Below are positions 27,601 through 35,773 of a DNA stretch of 64,000 bases, piece by piece. A program made the translations under genes and the position numbers. Below the pieces are notes generated by a model. The model had not been told where the DNA came from. It searched no databases and saw only the letters and a list, made by a program, of their open reading frames with translations. Source of the stretch: Candidatus Methylomirabilota bacterium (lineage in GTDB: Bacteria > Methylomirabilota > Methylomirabilia > Methylomirabilales > Methylomirabilaceae); contig PQAM01000006.1 in the NCBI GenBank assembly GCA_003104975.1, positions 97,850 to 161,849 of the forward strand, written 5' to 3'. How positions within the stretch are numbered: position 1 is the first letter of the stretch; each line of letters starts with the position of its first letter.

Positions 27601-30600
27601 CGACGAGAATGCCTGCTGAACTGAATGTGTAGAAGGCGCCGTTCTTAAGGTGCAGAATGGAGGAACCGTCAACATTAAACACCAGCTTCGCACCCAGGAA
27701 CAACGGTTGGTCGCCGTTCGTAAAGGTGCCGTCGGGCTGACGGCTGAAGGCGATGCGGCTATTCCCGGGGAGGATGAGCGTAGCCGCGTCCACGGTGCGC
27801 CTGACGAGCCAGTTGTAGCCGAGATATGTGCCGGAGCCGAAAGGTCCCCGGACGGTGTCCATCGTGCGGTAGGTCCGCTCGATAACAATTGGAATTCTTG
27901 CAGGCAGTACCAGGTCGGTGTTGCGAAGCACGAACGCGCCAGTGGCAAGGTCGACCGGGTCGCCGCCTTGAGGGCTCTGGCCGATAATGTTAATCGGCGT
28001 TCCGTCGGGACTGGGACTGGAGAAGAGGCTCGCCCCGCAGCAGAACTTGGGGATTCCCACGCCGGAATCGGTGACGATCGTCTTGCCGTCGGCGCTCACC
28101 GTACCCGTCCCGGCGATTCTCCAGTCGTTGGGCGCTTCACCGGGATTGCGCGACTCGTCAAAGTACCAGAGTTCCGCCTTCTCCCCGGGGGCGAGGCCGA
28201 GGTCATTCGGGGCCGCGAAGGGAATCGGCCGACTGGGGGTGCCTCCGCCCTGCTTCCCGAAGTAGAACATGTAGACCGTCCGGGCGCGGACCTCGGGTGG
28301 CGGCGGCTTGATGGGCAGACGATCGATCGGCACCGTGCGGATCGAGACCTTGTCGTTGGGCTGTCCGTCCCAGCCGATAATCTGGGTGCCGGCCGGAATG
28401 CGCAGGGCGACGCCCGGCAATTCGGGGTCGCTGGCGATGGTCTCCTGGGTCGGGCTGATCTGGGTAAAGTTGAAATTCTTCTGCAGATGCAGGTGGGGGA
28501 TGAATGGGAGCTGATTCACCACGCCCGACAGGATCGTTACGTTGGTCGGGATCGTAGGATAGTGCTTCGTGGAGGTGCTGGCCGTCTGACCGTCGATCAG
28601 TACGACCTGGTCGCCGACCGGCGGGTTCTGCATCAGGAAGTTGCCGCCCGCATCGGTGACGGCCTCGATGCTGCCCTGTGCCGTCTCGATCCGCAGCGTC
28701 ACCCCCTGAATGGGCTGCTCGTCGGTATCGAGGACTCGTCCGGCGAGGGCGGTGATCCCGGCGCCCACCACCGCAAGCGAGGCAGAGGCCGAGCGCGTGA
28801 CAGGCCGGCCATCGATGGAGGCGACGGCAACGATGGTCAACGGCACGATCCCCACTGGCGTCGTCGAGGCGGCGTTGACGCGCAGGGTGGCGGTCTGCCC
28901 GGTTGCGAGCAACGCCGGACTGAAGGAGGCTGTCGCGCCTTGGGGGAGACCTTCCAGGGAAGGGCTCGCGAGTCCAGTGAACTGATGCGCGCCGGTACTG
29001 GCCAGCCGAACCATGTAGGTTGTGGACGTCCCCTGGACGACGGCCCCCGATGGCGGGCTCACGGAGAGGGCGAAGTCCTGACTCAGCAGGACAACGAAAT
29101 CGTCGCCACTGGTCGCGGCCCCTCCGGCGGTCTCGACGGTGATGCGCCCAGTAGCGGCGCCGATCGGCACTACTGTCCGGATGCTCGTCGACGTACTGCC
29201 GTCGATGCCGGCCCGCACCTCATTAAACGTCACCGAGCGGACGCTGCCAAGGTTCGTACCGGTGATCGTGACGCTGTCGCCCACTTCGCCTGAGGTGGGC
29301 GTGAACCCGGTGATCGTGGGCAGCACAGCGTTGACCGTCACCGTCACGCTCGCCGTGGCCGTCCCGCCGCGCCCGTCGCTGATGGTGTAGGTGAAGCTGT
29401 CCGTGCCGCTCCAGTTGGTGGGTGAGGTATAGGTGACCGTGACGCCGTTGAGGGTCACCGTCCCGCCCTGGCTCCCCTGCATGACCGCCGTAATCGTGAG
29501 CGAATCGCCATCAGGATCGCCGTCGTTGCCCAGCACGGCGATGCTGATCGAGGCGTTTGCGTCGGTGACGGCGGTATCATCCCCGGCTATGGGCGGTCGA
29601 TTGGGCGACGGCGCTACAGTGACGGCCACGGTGTCCGGAAGGCTGTCCTCGAAGCCGTCGTTGACGATGAGCTGCGCGACATAGTCGCCAAGCAGGTCCG
29701 GCACGAACCTGGGCTGCACTGTCGTGGGATTGAGCAGGCGTGCCGCGCTGTCGGTCGGCGCAGTCGTGAAGGACCAGCGGTAGGTCAGCGGGTCGTCATC
29801 GATGTCGAAGGAGGCGGTGCCGTCAAGCTGGATGGTGTCGCCGATGGTCGCCTGCTGGTCGTGGCCGGCATCGGCCGTTGGGCGGGAGTTGGTGGTGTCG
29901 ATCTGCACCGTAGCCGGTTTGCTGTCGAGGGCGCCGTCGTTGGCGATGAACTGGACGATGTAGCGACCCTGAAGATCCGCCACGAAGGATGGGTACGCTG
30001 TGGTTGCGTCGCTCAGGGTGGCCTGGCTGCCGGTTGGCGCGGAGACGAAGGTCCAGCCGTAGGTCAGCGGGTCGCCATCGACGTCTGAGGATAAAGAGCC
30101 GTCAAGCTGTACGAGGCTGCCAATGTGGACGGTCTGGTCGAGGCCGGCGTCGCCTACCGGGCGTGAGTTGGTTGTGCTGATCTGCACGGTGTCGGGCGAG
30201 CTATCGGTGTAGCCGTCGTTGACGAGGAGCTGGACAGCGTAGGTCCCCGGGCGATCGATGAGGATGGTGGGGCGCACCACTGTGGGATCGGACAGTGTCG
30301 CGGTGCTGCCTGTTGGGACCGAAACGAACGTCCAGTGGAAGGTCAGCGGGTCGCCGTCGAGATCTGAGGAGGCGGTGCCGTCAAGCTGGACAGTAGTAGC
30401 GACGGAGACGGTCTGGTCAAGGCCGGCGTTGGCGAGGGGTGGGTGATTGAGGATGGTGAACGCGATGCTCCCCGATCGGCCGCCGGGGTTGGTGACTGTG
30501 ACGGTGGTGGGCCCCGGGTGTAGACCTGGGGGGACAAGGAAGACGGCCGAGTGGCCGGTCGCGGAGAGGACTGGGGCCGCGATACCGCCGACGGTGATCT

Positions 30601-30841
30601 GGACGTTGTGGGCGCCGAAGCCGTGGCCTTTGATGCGCGCCTGATCGCCGATGTAGGCCGCCCGAGGGGTGATTGTCTTGATCATGCCCTGAGCGGCCTG
30701 CAAGGGACTGAGCCAGGCGGCCGTACCAGCCAAAACAGCAGCCGGGAGAACGGCCGTGAGCAGCGCCGGCCTCCGCCGGACACCACTCGCGACAGCATGC
30801 ACTGCCTTGCGAACATGTCGGACCGTCCGGCTCAGGAGCAT
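24620..30841 (-). CDS. RHS-repeat polymorphic toxin-like protein with C-terminal lipase-like domain
   Basis: This exported protein has about 2073 residues. In order: signal-like hydrophobic segment (RPALLTAVLPAAVLAGTAAW), an IPT/TIG domain, three PKD domains (~135-410), a cadherin-like/tandem-95 unit, another TIG domain, Ig-like and carboxypeptidase-regulatory-like units (~590-760), a DUF6531-type start of the RHS cage (PVDLATGAFVLRNTDLVLP), many YD repeats (~1050-1800), and the RHS core signature ending in DPLGL. The remaining ~165 residues look like an alpha/beta hydrolase: VMVHGV, nucleophile elbow GHSWGSG (Ser ~1976), Asp in WSPLDPIS and His in AGHMGYW. ATG 30841 is preferred for its GGAGGG; a GTG lies at 30856. 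Confidence 0.9.
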   Translation of the reverse strand: MLLSRTVRHVRKAVHAVASGVRRRPALLTAVLPAAVLAGTAAWLSPLQAAQGMIKTITPRAAYIGDQARIKGHGFGAHNVQITVGGIAAPVLSATGHSAVFLVPPGLHPGPTTVTVTNPGGRSGSIAFTILNHPPLANAGLDQTVSVATTVQLDGTASSDLDGDPLTFHWTFVSVPTGSTATLSDPTVVRPTILIDRPGTYAVQLLVNDGYTDSSPDTVQISTTNSRPVGDAGLDQTVHIGSLVQLDGSLSSDVDGDPLTYGWTFVSAPTGSQATLSDATTAYPSFVADLQGRYIVQFIANDGALDSKPATVQIDTTNSRPTADAGHDQQATIGDTIQLDGTASFDIDDDPLTYRWSFTTAPTDSAARLLNPTTVQPRFVPDLLGDYVAQLIVNDGFEDSLPDTVAVTVAPSPNRPPIAGDDTAVTDANASISIAVLGNDGDPDGDSLTITAVMQGSQGGTVTLNGVTVTYTSPTNWSGTDSFTYTISDGRGGTATASVTVTVNAVLPTITGFTPTSGEVGDSVTITGTNLGSVRSVTFNEVRAGIDGSTSTSIRTVVPIGAATGRITVETAGGAATSGDDFVVLLSQDFALSVSPPSGAVVQGTSTTYMVRLASTGAHQFTGLASPSLEGLPQGATASFSPALLATGQTATLRVNAASTTPVGIVPLTIVAVASIDGRPVTRSASASLAVVGAGITALAGRVLDTDEQPIQGVTLRIETAQGSIEAVTDAGGNFLMQNPPVGDQVVLIDGQTASTSTKHYPTIPTNVTILSGVVNQLPFIPHLHLQKNFNFTQISPTQETIASDPELPGVALRIPAGTQIIGWDGQPNDKVSIRTVPIDRLPIKPPPPEVRARTVYMFYFGKQGGGTPSRPIPFAAPNDLGLAPGEKAELWYFDESRNPGEAPNDWRIAGTGTVSADGKTIVTDSGVGIPKFCCGASLFSSPSPDGTPINIIGQSPQGGDPVDLATGAFVLRNTDLVLPARIPIVIERTYRTMDTVRGPFGSGTYLGYNWLVRRTVDAATLILPGNSRIAFSRQPDGTFTNGDQPLFLGAKLVFNVDGSSILHLKNGAFYTFSSAGILVEQADHNGNKVTIKREFASDATRVIAPDGREFRLQMREGFPNLITRITDPLGRAATYEYSGGQLISATNPDGGVTSYTYDGSSRMTAITDPKGITFLRNTYDVNSRVCEQQQADGGTFRFYYITADQASLPESAQLLQEAAGGGPISVPPCSAQPSTGIVGATVVIDPLGRPTTYRFNGAGYLTSQTDAVGQTTRMEREEGTNLLLATTDPVGRTTRVTYDDSGNVRSITDPAGQTRSFEYEPTFSRLTRLTDPMGNVTTFAYDGLGNLTSLTDPTGASTRIAYNEFGQPISTTDPLGHVTRFEYDLVGNLATITDPLGYTTQRTYDLVSRLLTQTDPRGRTTSLSYDTLNRLTQLVDAVNGLTRFTYDGNGNLLTVTDAQNHTITHTYDDMDHLASRTDAVGAVESFTYDGNGNLTSTTDRKGQASTFTYDALNRRTKSTFADGSSTSFTYDAAGRLLQAGDSIGGTILHEYDTLDRLTTQITNLGAIHYAYDALGRRTQMQVGDLSPVSYTYDAASRLRTITQAPLNPASIDYDTLGRRTNLTLPNGVSTEYQYDAASRLTALIYRNAAGLLGDLTYTYDPAGNRIGVGGLFARTLLPDSITAGTYDPANRQQSFGDKTMTYDANGNLTSITDPNGLATFTWDARNRLVGLAGPDATASFVYDAFGRRVVKQINGSATQYLYDGLDITQEVRPSGPISYLRTLTIDEVLGSLRQDGAYFSIYDGLGSTLSVMDQTSNPAVQYAYDPFGTTSSTNPAFSNPFQYTRRENDDTGLYFYRARYYHPGLARFISEDPLGFRDGLNEYTYVRNNPTNASDPLGLLTVMVHGVRLGAPRPGTYAENPLGRAIREAGERVEEVRWNGNPLSVQAQTAVLNKIADYAAQAAARGEPFNIIGHSWGSGLAVDYNVSTLLAGGQSVDLLVTMGSPVMGGDTGFAKDWVNIWSPLDPISWPSALTLGAAQQVRTWAGHMGYWEDPTTINEIVRRIAQQRGRQK

Positions 30842-31000
30842 GACCGATCCCTCCACAGGCTTTCGTATGCCACGAAGGCTGATGCGGCTACTGCGCAGGA
30901 CTAGGCTCTATTCGAAGTGAAGACAATATCGCGGAGCTTTATACACGCTCACTCTCAGCAAGTCAAGGACACAATATTTGACACTGTTACAATACCGCTT

Positions 31001-31030
31001 AATCTATCTAACACAGTGTGACTATGTCAA
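31001..31030 (-). promoter_or_regulatory. Probable promoter of the RHS operon
   Basis: On the minus strand TTGACA (31025-31030) is followed by 18 bases and TAGATT (31001-31006) in a markedly AT-rich stretch (30900-31080). A small palindrome (CACAGTGTG, 31012-31020) sits in the spacer. The rest of the 30842-31113 gap contains nothing else I recognise. Confidence 0.4.
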
Positions 31031-31113
31031 TACGCATTTTCGCGCATACACTATGACTCAATATAGCCACACGTGGTAAATCCTATGTGACGCGGTTCTA
31101 TCGGGTGAAGATC

Positions 31114-31881
31114 TTACAAGGAGGGGAGTCGGAAGAGGCGGCGGGCGTTGTCGGTGGTGAGGCGACCGAGGTCTTCGAGAGGCATTTCCAGGATGCGGGC
31201 GACCTCCTGGGCCGTGTGGACGAGATACGCCGGCTCGTTCCGTTGTCCTCGAAAGGTTTGAGGCGGCAGGTAGGGACAATCGGTTTCCAAGAGCAGGCGG
31301 TCGGTCCTCGCCTTTCGCGCGATGTCGCGCAGCGCCTCGTTCTTGGGATAGGTCACCGGCCCGGCGATAGACAGGTAGTAGCCTCGCCGCCAGGCCTCTT
31401 CCGCCATTACCGGATCTCCGGAGAAGCAGTGCAGGAGGACGGCCTGTGCCGCCTCCTCCTCAAGGACGCACATCGTGTCGTGATGGGCGTCTCGGTCGTG
31501 GACGATCAGCGCCAGATCCAACTCCCTGGCCAGTCGGATCTGGCGGCGAAAGGCATCGAACTGGGCGGGGCGCGGGGCGCGGTTGCGGAAGAAGTCGAGA
31601 CCCGCCTCGCCGATGGCCACCACCTTGGGCTGTTTGGCCATGGCGCGCAGGCTCTCGTCGACAGCATCATCGTAGCTTTCGGCATCGTGCGGATGAATGC
31701 CGACGGCGGCAAACACCTGTGGGTGATGTTGCGCGGCCTCCACCGCCCTCCGGTTGGCCGCCTGATGATAGCCGACGGTAATGATCAGGTCGATCCCGGC
31801 AGTTCCGGCCCGCGCCAACACCTCGGCCCGGTCGGCATCGAACTCATGCATCTGGATATGGGCGTGGGTGTCGACGAACAT
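31114..31881 (-). CDS. tatD: TatD family metal-dependent hydrolase
   Basis: This 255-residue TIM-barrel hydrolase belongs to the family described as Mg-dependent 3'-5' DNases. Motifs include the metal-binding FVDTHAHIQM at the N-terminus, AVGIHPHDA, AIGEAGLDFF, VLLHCFSGDP and LLETDCPYLPP. The ATG directly follows the metG stop (TGAATG). The metG-tatD order is common in bacteria. It is the last gene of the selA-tmk-holB-ricT-metG-tatD operon. Confidence 0.95.
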   Translation of the reverse strand: MFVDTHAHIQMHEFDADRAEVLARAGTAGIDLIITVGYHQAANRRAVEAAQHHPQVFAAVGIHPHDAESYDDAVDESLRAMAKQPKVVAIGEAGLDFFRNRAPRPAQFDAFRRQIRLARELDLALIVHDRDAHHDTMCVLEEEAAQAVLLHCFSGDPVMAEEAWRRGYYLSIAGPVTYPKNEALRDIARKARTDRLLLETDCPYLPPQTFRGQRNEPAYLVHTAQEVARILEMPLEDLGRLTTDNARRLFRLPSL

Positions 31882-33816
31882 TCAGCGAATCTTTGCACCA
31901 GAGGTCACCGGGGTCTCGGATGTCAGCAGAACGATCCGGCCGGTGTCGTCTTCGGCCGCGAGCACCATCCCCTGGGACACGATCCCCATCAGGCTGGTCG
32001 GCTTCAGATTGGCCACCAGAATGATCCGCTTCCCGGTCCAGCTTTCAGGCGGATAGTGCGCCTTCAGGCCCGCAACGACGGTCCGCTCTTCCTCCCCAAG
32101 CCTCACCCGCAGCTTCACCAGCTTCTTGGATCCCTTGATCGCCTCTGCCTCGATCACCTCCGCGACGCGCAGGTCGACGCGACGGAACTCCTCGATCATG
32201 ATCTGTTCAGGTGCGGTCTCGGAAACGATGGGCGACTCTTTCTCTGTATGAGGCTGCCTTGCGCCTGTCCCGGCAGGTTGTAAGCGGGGAGCGCTCGTCT
32301 GGATACGGGGAAAGAGGGCCTGCACCTCCTGGACTCGCCACTCTCGCGTCTGTATCCCTTCCGCCGGTGTGACGTCATTAAGCCGAATCGGCGTCATCGT
32401 GTCGGAGACCCCCAAGCCCTGAAGCATCCGCTCGGCCGTCTGGGGCAAGAACGGCCACAGAAGCAACGCAATCGTATGGAGGGTCTCCGCTGCCGTGGAC
32501 AGGACCGCTTTCGTCCGTGCATCGTTCGGGTCGCGCTTCCAAGGTTCGTTGGTGACCAGGTATTTGTTCGTTGCTGAGATCAGGTTCCAGATCGCCGCTA
32601 ACGCCTCGCTGAACGCGAAGCGCTCCATAGCGGCCATGACCTCCACCGCGGCGCCGCGTGCGGGTTCGACCAGATCTCCGGCACCGGACGCGTACGTGAT
32701 AGCACCGGCATAATATCGCTGGATCAGCTTCAGAACGCGGCTGTAGAGGTTCCCCAGATCGTTGGCCAGGTCTGCGTTCAGCCGTGCCACCAGCGCATCC
32801 TCGCTGAAGGCGGCGTCCAGGCCGAAGGTCATCTCCCGCAGCACGAAGTAGCGAAAGGCATCGACGCCGTACTTGTCGGCCAGATCAAGCGGTCGGACCA
32901 CCGTCCCTCGGCTCTTGGACATCTTGGCCTCTTCGATCTTCCAGTAGCCGTGGACATTCAGATGTCGGTACGGCGGGAGCCCCGCCGCCCGCAGCATCGT
33001 CGGCCAGTAGATGGCATGCGGCTTCAGGATATCCTTGGCGATCAGATGCTGGGCGGGCCAGAAACGGTGAAACGCCTCACCGTCCGGCCAACCCAGCGCG
33101 GAGATATAGTTGATCAGCGCATCGAACCAGACGTAGGTGACGTACCGGTCATCAAAGGGAAGCGGGATTCCCCATGTGAGGCGCGTCGCAGGTCTGGAGA
33201 TACAGAGGTCCTCCAGCGGCTCCCTCAAGAACGATAAGACCTCGTTCCGAAAGCGCTCCGGCCGGATGAAGTCGGGATGGCGGTGAATATGGTCGATCAG
33301 CCACTCCTGATATTTCCCCATCCGAAAGAAGTAGTTCTGCTCTTTAATAAAGGTGGGGACCGTCTGGTGATCCGGGCATTTGCCCGCTTCGAGCTCCTTT
33401 TCCGTATAGAACCGCTCGCAGCCGTAGCAGTAATGCCCGCCGTACTCGCCGAAATAGATATCTCCGGCACCGTAGATCTGTTGCAGGAACCGCTGAACGG
33501 CACGCTTGTGCGGCTCGCTGGTCGTCCGAATAAACTGATTCGGCGTAAGCCCCAGCCGCGTCCAGGTCTCCCGGAAGATCCCGCTGATCCGGTCGGTATA
33601 GGCCTGCGGGCTCTCACCGGCCTGCGCCGCCGCCTGGACGATCTTGTCGCCGTGCTCGTCGGTGCCGGTGAGGAAATAGACCTGCTCAGGTCCCAGCCGA
33701 AGCCTCTGAAAACGAGCCATCGCGTCGGCCAGGATCGTGGTATAGGCGTGCCCCAGGTGCGGGGTCGCGTTGACGTAGTAGATCGGGGTGGTCAGATAGA
33801 AGGTCTGATCGCTCAT
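31882..33816 (-). CDS. metG: Methionyl-tRNA synthetase
   Basis: This 644-residue class I synthetase charges tRNA-Met in the cytoplasm. Visible features are the HIGH-type motif in NATPHLGHAYTTI, a zinc knuckle (CYGCERFYTEKELEAGKCPDH), the KMSKS loop in EEAKMSKSRGT, the anticodon-binding helical domain, and a C-terminal EMAP/Trbp111-type tRNA-binding domain (RVDLRVAEVIEAEAIKGSKKLVKLRV ... VSQGMVLAA) used for dimerisation. The proline-rich linker before that domain is about 60 residues. ATG 33816 overlaps the ricT stop; the longer open frame to 33882 lies within ricT. Confidence 0.97.
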   Translation of the reverse strand: MSDQTFYLTTPIYYVNATPHLGHAYTTILADAMARFQRLRLGPEQVYFLTGTDEHGDKIVQAAAQAGESPQAYTDRISGIFRETWTRLGLTPNQFIRTTSEPHKRAVQRFLQQIYGAGDIYFGEYGGHYCYGCERFYTEKELEAGKCPDHQTVPTFIKEQNYFFRMGKYQEWLIDHIHRHPDFIRPERFRNEVLSFLREPLEDLCISRPATRLTWGIPLPFDDRYVTYVWFDALINYISALGWPDGEAFHRFWPAQHLIAKDILKPHAIYWPTMLRAAGLPPYRHLNVHGYWKIEEAKMSKSRGTVVRPLDLADKYGVDAFRYFVLREMTFGLDAAFSEDALVARLNADLANDLGNLYSRVLKLIQRYYAGAITYASGAGDLVEPARGAAVEVMAAMERFAFSEALAAIWNLISATNKYLVTNEPWKRDPNDARTKAVLSTAAETLHTIALLLWPFLPQTAERMLQGLGVSDTMTPIRLNDVTPAEGIQTREWRVQEVQALFPRIQTSAPRLQPAGTGARQPHTEKESPIVSETAPEQIMIEEFRRVDLRVAEVIEAEAIKGSKKLVKLRVRLGEEERTVVAGLKAHYPPESWTGKRIILVANLKPTSLMGIVSQGMVLAAEDDTGRIVLLTSETPVTSGAKIR

Positions 33817-34712
33817 GAGTGGGTAGGATCTGCCTCGGGGCCGACCCCTCGGCCACCGCTGGGGCAGCCTCCGCCGCCGCAACCGCCTCTCGGTCCGTCC
33901 TCGTCCAGTGGTGGGCCGACATGAATCAGATCGGCGGCCTTGACGGTGATCTGCGCCCCGTCTTCCAGTTCGATGACCACCGTTTCGGCCAGCAGGTTCC
34001 GTGTCTTTACAATCCCGATCCCCTCTGGCGCCTCGGCCGGGGAGCCGATCTTGGGCAGACGCCGCTTGACCTCCTCATACATCGAGTGCTCGTAGCGAAG
34101 GCAGCACTTGAGCCGTCCGCACATCCCCGCCAGCTTGCTCGGATTAAGGGGGAGGTTCTGATCCTTGGCCATCCGGACCGAAATCGGCTCATACTCCTTC
34201 AAAAAGGTCTTGCAGCACAGCTCCCGGCCGCACGGCCCGACGCATCCTAATTTGCTGCCGACGTCCCGGGCCCGGATCTGTCGCATCTCGATGCGGGTAT
34301 GCAGGTGCTGCGCCAGGTCCTTCACCAACTCGCGGAAGTCGATCCGATCGTCGGCGTAGAAATAAAATGTCACCCGGCTGCGGTCGAAGCTCGCCTTCAC
34401 ATCGACCAGCTTCATCGGCAACCCGAACTCCGTGATCTTTCGTGAGCAGAACGCGCGTCCATCCGTTTCCAGACGCCTGATGCGTTCCTCGTTGGCGCGG
34501 TCCCGTGCCGTGGCTATGCGGATGACGGCCGGCAGCGGCTCGGTGATCTTCTGATCAGGAAAGAGCGGGAAGGTGGAGAAGACACGGCCCAGCCCCTGCC
34601 CCCACTTCGTTTCGACCACCACCTGATCACCGGGTTGCAGTGTGACCCCTCGTGGATCGTAATGTTGATCCTGATATTCGGTCTCGCCCAGGTTGATACG
34701 TACCGTTTTCAT
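33813..34712 (-). CDS. ricT: PSP1-domain protein (RicT/YaaT-like)
   Basis: The 299-residue product has the PSP1 C-terminal domain. Characteristic stretches are VVVETKWGQGLGRVF, VTFYFYADDRIDFRELVKDLA, RTRIEMRQIRARD-like sequence, and a dense set of cysteines (GCVGPCGRELCCKTFL; GMCGRLKCCLRYE) that bind an iron-sulfur cluster in B. subtilis RicT. There it acts with RicA/RicF in RNA maturation. The tail here is glycine/cysteine-rich (GGCGGGGCPSGGRG). The gene is commonly placed between holB and metG, as here, with 4-base overlaps on both sides. Confidence 0.92.
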   Translation of the reverse strand: MKTVRINLGETEYQDQHYDPRGVTLQPGDQVVVETKWGQGLGRVFSTFPLFPDQKITEPLPAVIRIATARDRANEERIRRLETDGRAFCSRKITEFGLPMKLVDVKASFDRSRVTFYFYADDRIDFRELVKDLAQHLHTRIEMRQIRARDVGSKLGCVGPCGRELCCKTFLKEYEPISVRMAKDQNLPLNPSKLAGMCGRLKCCLRYEHSMYEEVKRRLPKIGSPAEAPEGIGIVKTRNLLAETVVIELEDGAQITVKAADLIHVGPPLDEDGPRGGCGGGGCPSGGRGVGPEADPTHS

Positions 34713-35773
34713 ACTGATACCGACAATAGGGTTGACGGAAGCAGCTCCCGCAGTCGGAGCAGCAGATCCTCCATTGACAGGCGCGGGTTCGCGTTGCGGG
34801 TTATATTCTCCATGGCGGCATGAACCGCGCGAAGTCCGTCCAGAACGGCATTCAGGGAGATGCTCTTCGCCTGTCCGGCGATGGCCTCGCCGCGGTCATC
34901 GTTGACAAGCCATCTGGTATGTCCCGAAGCCTTCACGACCATCAGATCACGCAGCCACGCCGACAGGATTTCCAACTGCTGTTGAAGCGTGTCCCGATCT
35001 TTCGCCAGCTTTTCGGCCAGTTCTACCAGGGCGGCCGGCCCTTCGCCGAGCCCTCGACCAATCCCCTCGAGCAACCGATCCCTCGTCGCCGGGAGCGACG
35101 CCACCTCCGGGCTCAAGGCCCGATCGATGCTCCCACGGCTTAAGGAGGCAATCAGCCGCGCCTGCGACGGCTCCATCCCCTGTCTCCTCAACACGGTCTC
35201 GATCTCCCCGTGCGGCAGCGGGGTAAAGGTGACGGACTGACACCGGGAGACGATGGTGGGAAGCAGGGCCGCGACGGCGCTTGTCAGCAAGATGAACACG
35301 GTATCTTTGGCCGGCTCCTCCAGAGTCTTGAGCAGGGCGTTGGCCGCCTGCTCCGTCATGCGCTCGGCGCTGTCGAGAATAAAGACCTTCCACGGCGCCT
35401 CATATGGAACCAGGGCGGCGTCGGCCTCCAGGGTCCGGATCTGCTCGATCTTGATAAACGCGCCGTCCGGTTCGATCACCTGGACGTCGGGATGCTGTCC
35501 GGCGGCAATGTTACGACAGGACCGGCACGCCCCGCAGGCATCGTGAGGCGTAAGGCGTAAGGCGTGAGGGGACTCGGGGGGTTGGGGGTTGGGGGTTGGG
35601 GGTTGGGCCGCCTCTTCACAGTTCAGCGCCTGGGCGAAGGCGAGCGCGGCGGCGCAATTGCCGACACCGGCCGGCCCACTGAACAGATAGGCGTGCGCGA
35701 TCCGCCCGGTCGCCAGCGCCCGCTGCAGGAACCCGATAGCCCGCGTCTGGCCTACGACATCATGAAACGGCAT
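34709..35773 (-). CDS. holB: DNA polymerase III delta-prime subunit
   Basis: This 354-residue clamp-loader subunit belongs to the AAA+ family. It has the N-terminal FHDVVGQTRAIGFLQRAL, a degenerate P-loop (GPAGVGNCAAAL, with Asn in place of the usual Lys), a zinc-binding CGACRSCRNI with an upstream cysteine, TEQAANALLKTLEEP and the SRC sensor motif in PTIVSRCQSVTF. Loss of the P-loop lysine agrees with delta-prime not being an ATPase. A heptamer-repeat insertion (35542-35604) encodes a Pro/Asn-rich loop (TPNPQPPESP, HALRLTPHD) just before the zinc knuckle. It overlaps tmk and ricT. Confidence 0.93.
   Translation of the reverse strand: MPFHDVVGQTRAIGFLQRALATGRIAHAYLFSGPAGVGNCAAALAFAQALNCEEAAQPPTPNPQPPESPHALRLTPHDACGACRSCRNIAAGQHPDVQVIEPDGAFIKIEQIRTLEADAALVPYEAPWKVFILDSAERMTEQAANALLKTLEEPAKDTVFILLTSAVAALLPTIVSRCQSVTFTPLPHGEIETVLRRQGMEPSQARLIASLSRGSIDRALSPEVASLPATRDRLLEGIGRGLGEGPAALVELAEKLAKDRDTLQQQLEILSAWLRDLMVVKASGHTRWLVNDDRGEAIAGQAKSISLNAVLDGLRAVHAAMENITRNANPRLSMEDLLLRLRELLPSTLLSVSV
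35542..35604. repeat. Two 7-base repeat arrays inside holB
   Basis: CGTGAGG/CGTAAGG occurs four times (35542-35569). After one unrelated 7-mer come four exact copies of GGGGGTT (35577-35604). The nine 7-mers total 63 bases, so the holB frame is kept. The array encodes the Pro/Asn/Leu-rich loop before the zinc knuckle. Confidence 0.85.

Noticed and set aside
25376..27619. Two long plus-strand frames opposite the RHS repeats
   Set aside because: Their repetitive Gly/Val/Arg-rich sequence mirrors the YD repeats on the other strand. No ribosome-binding site or family supports them.
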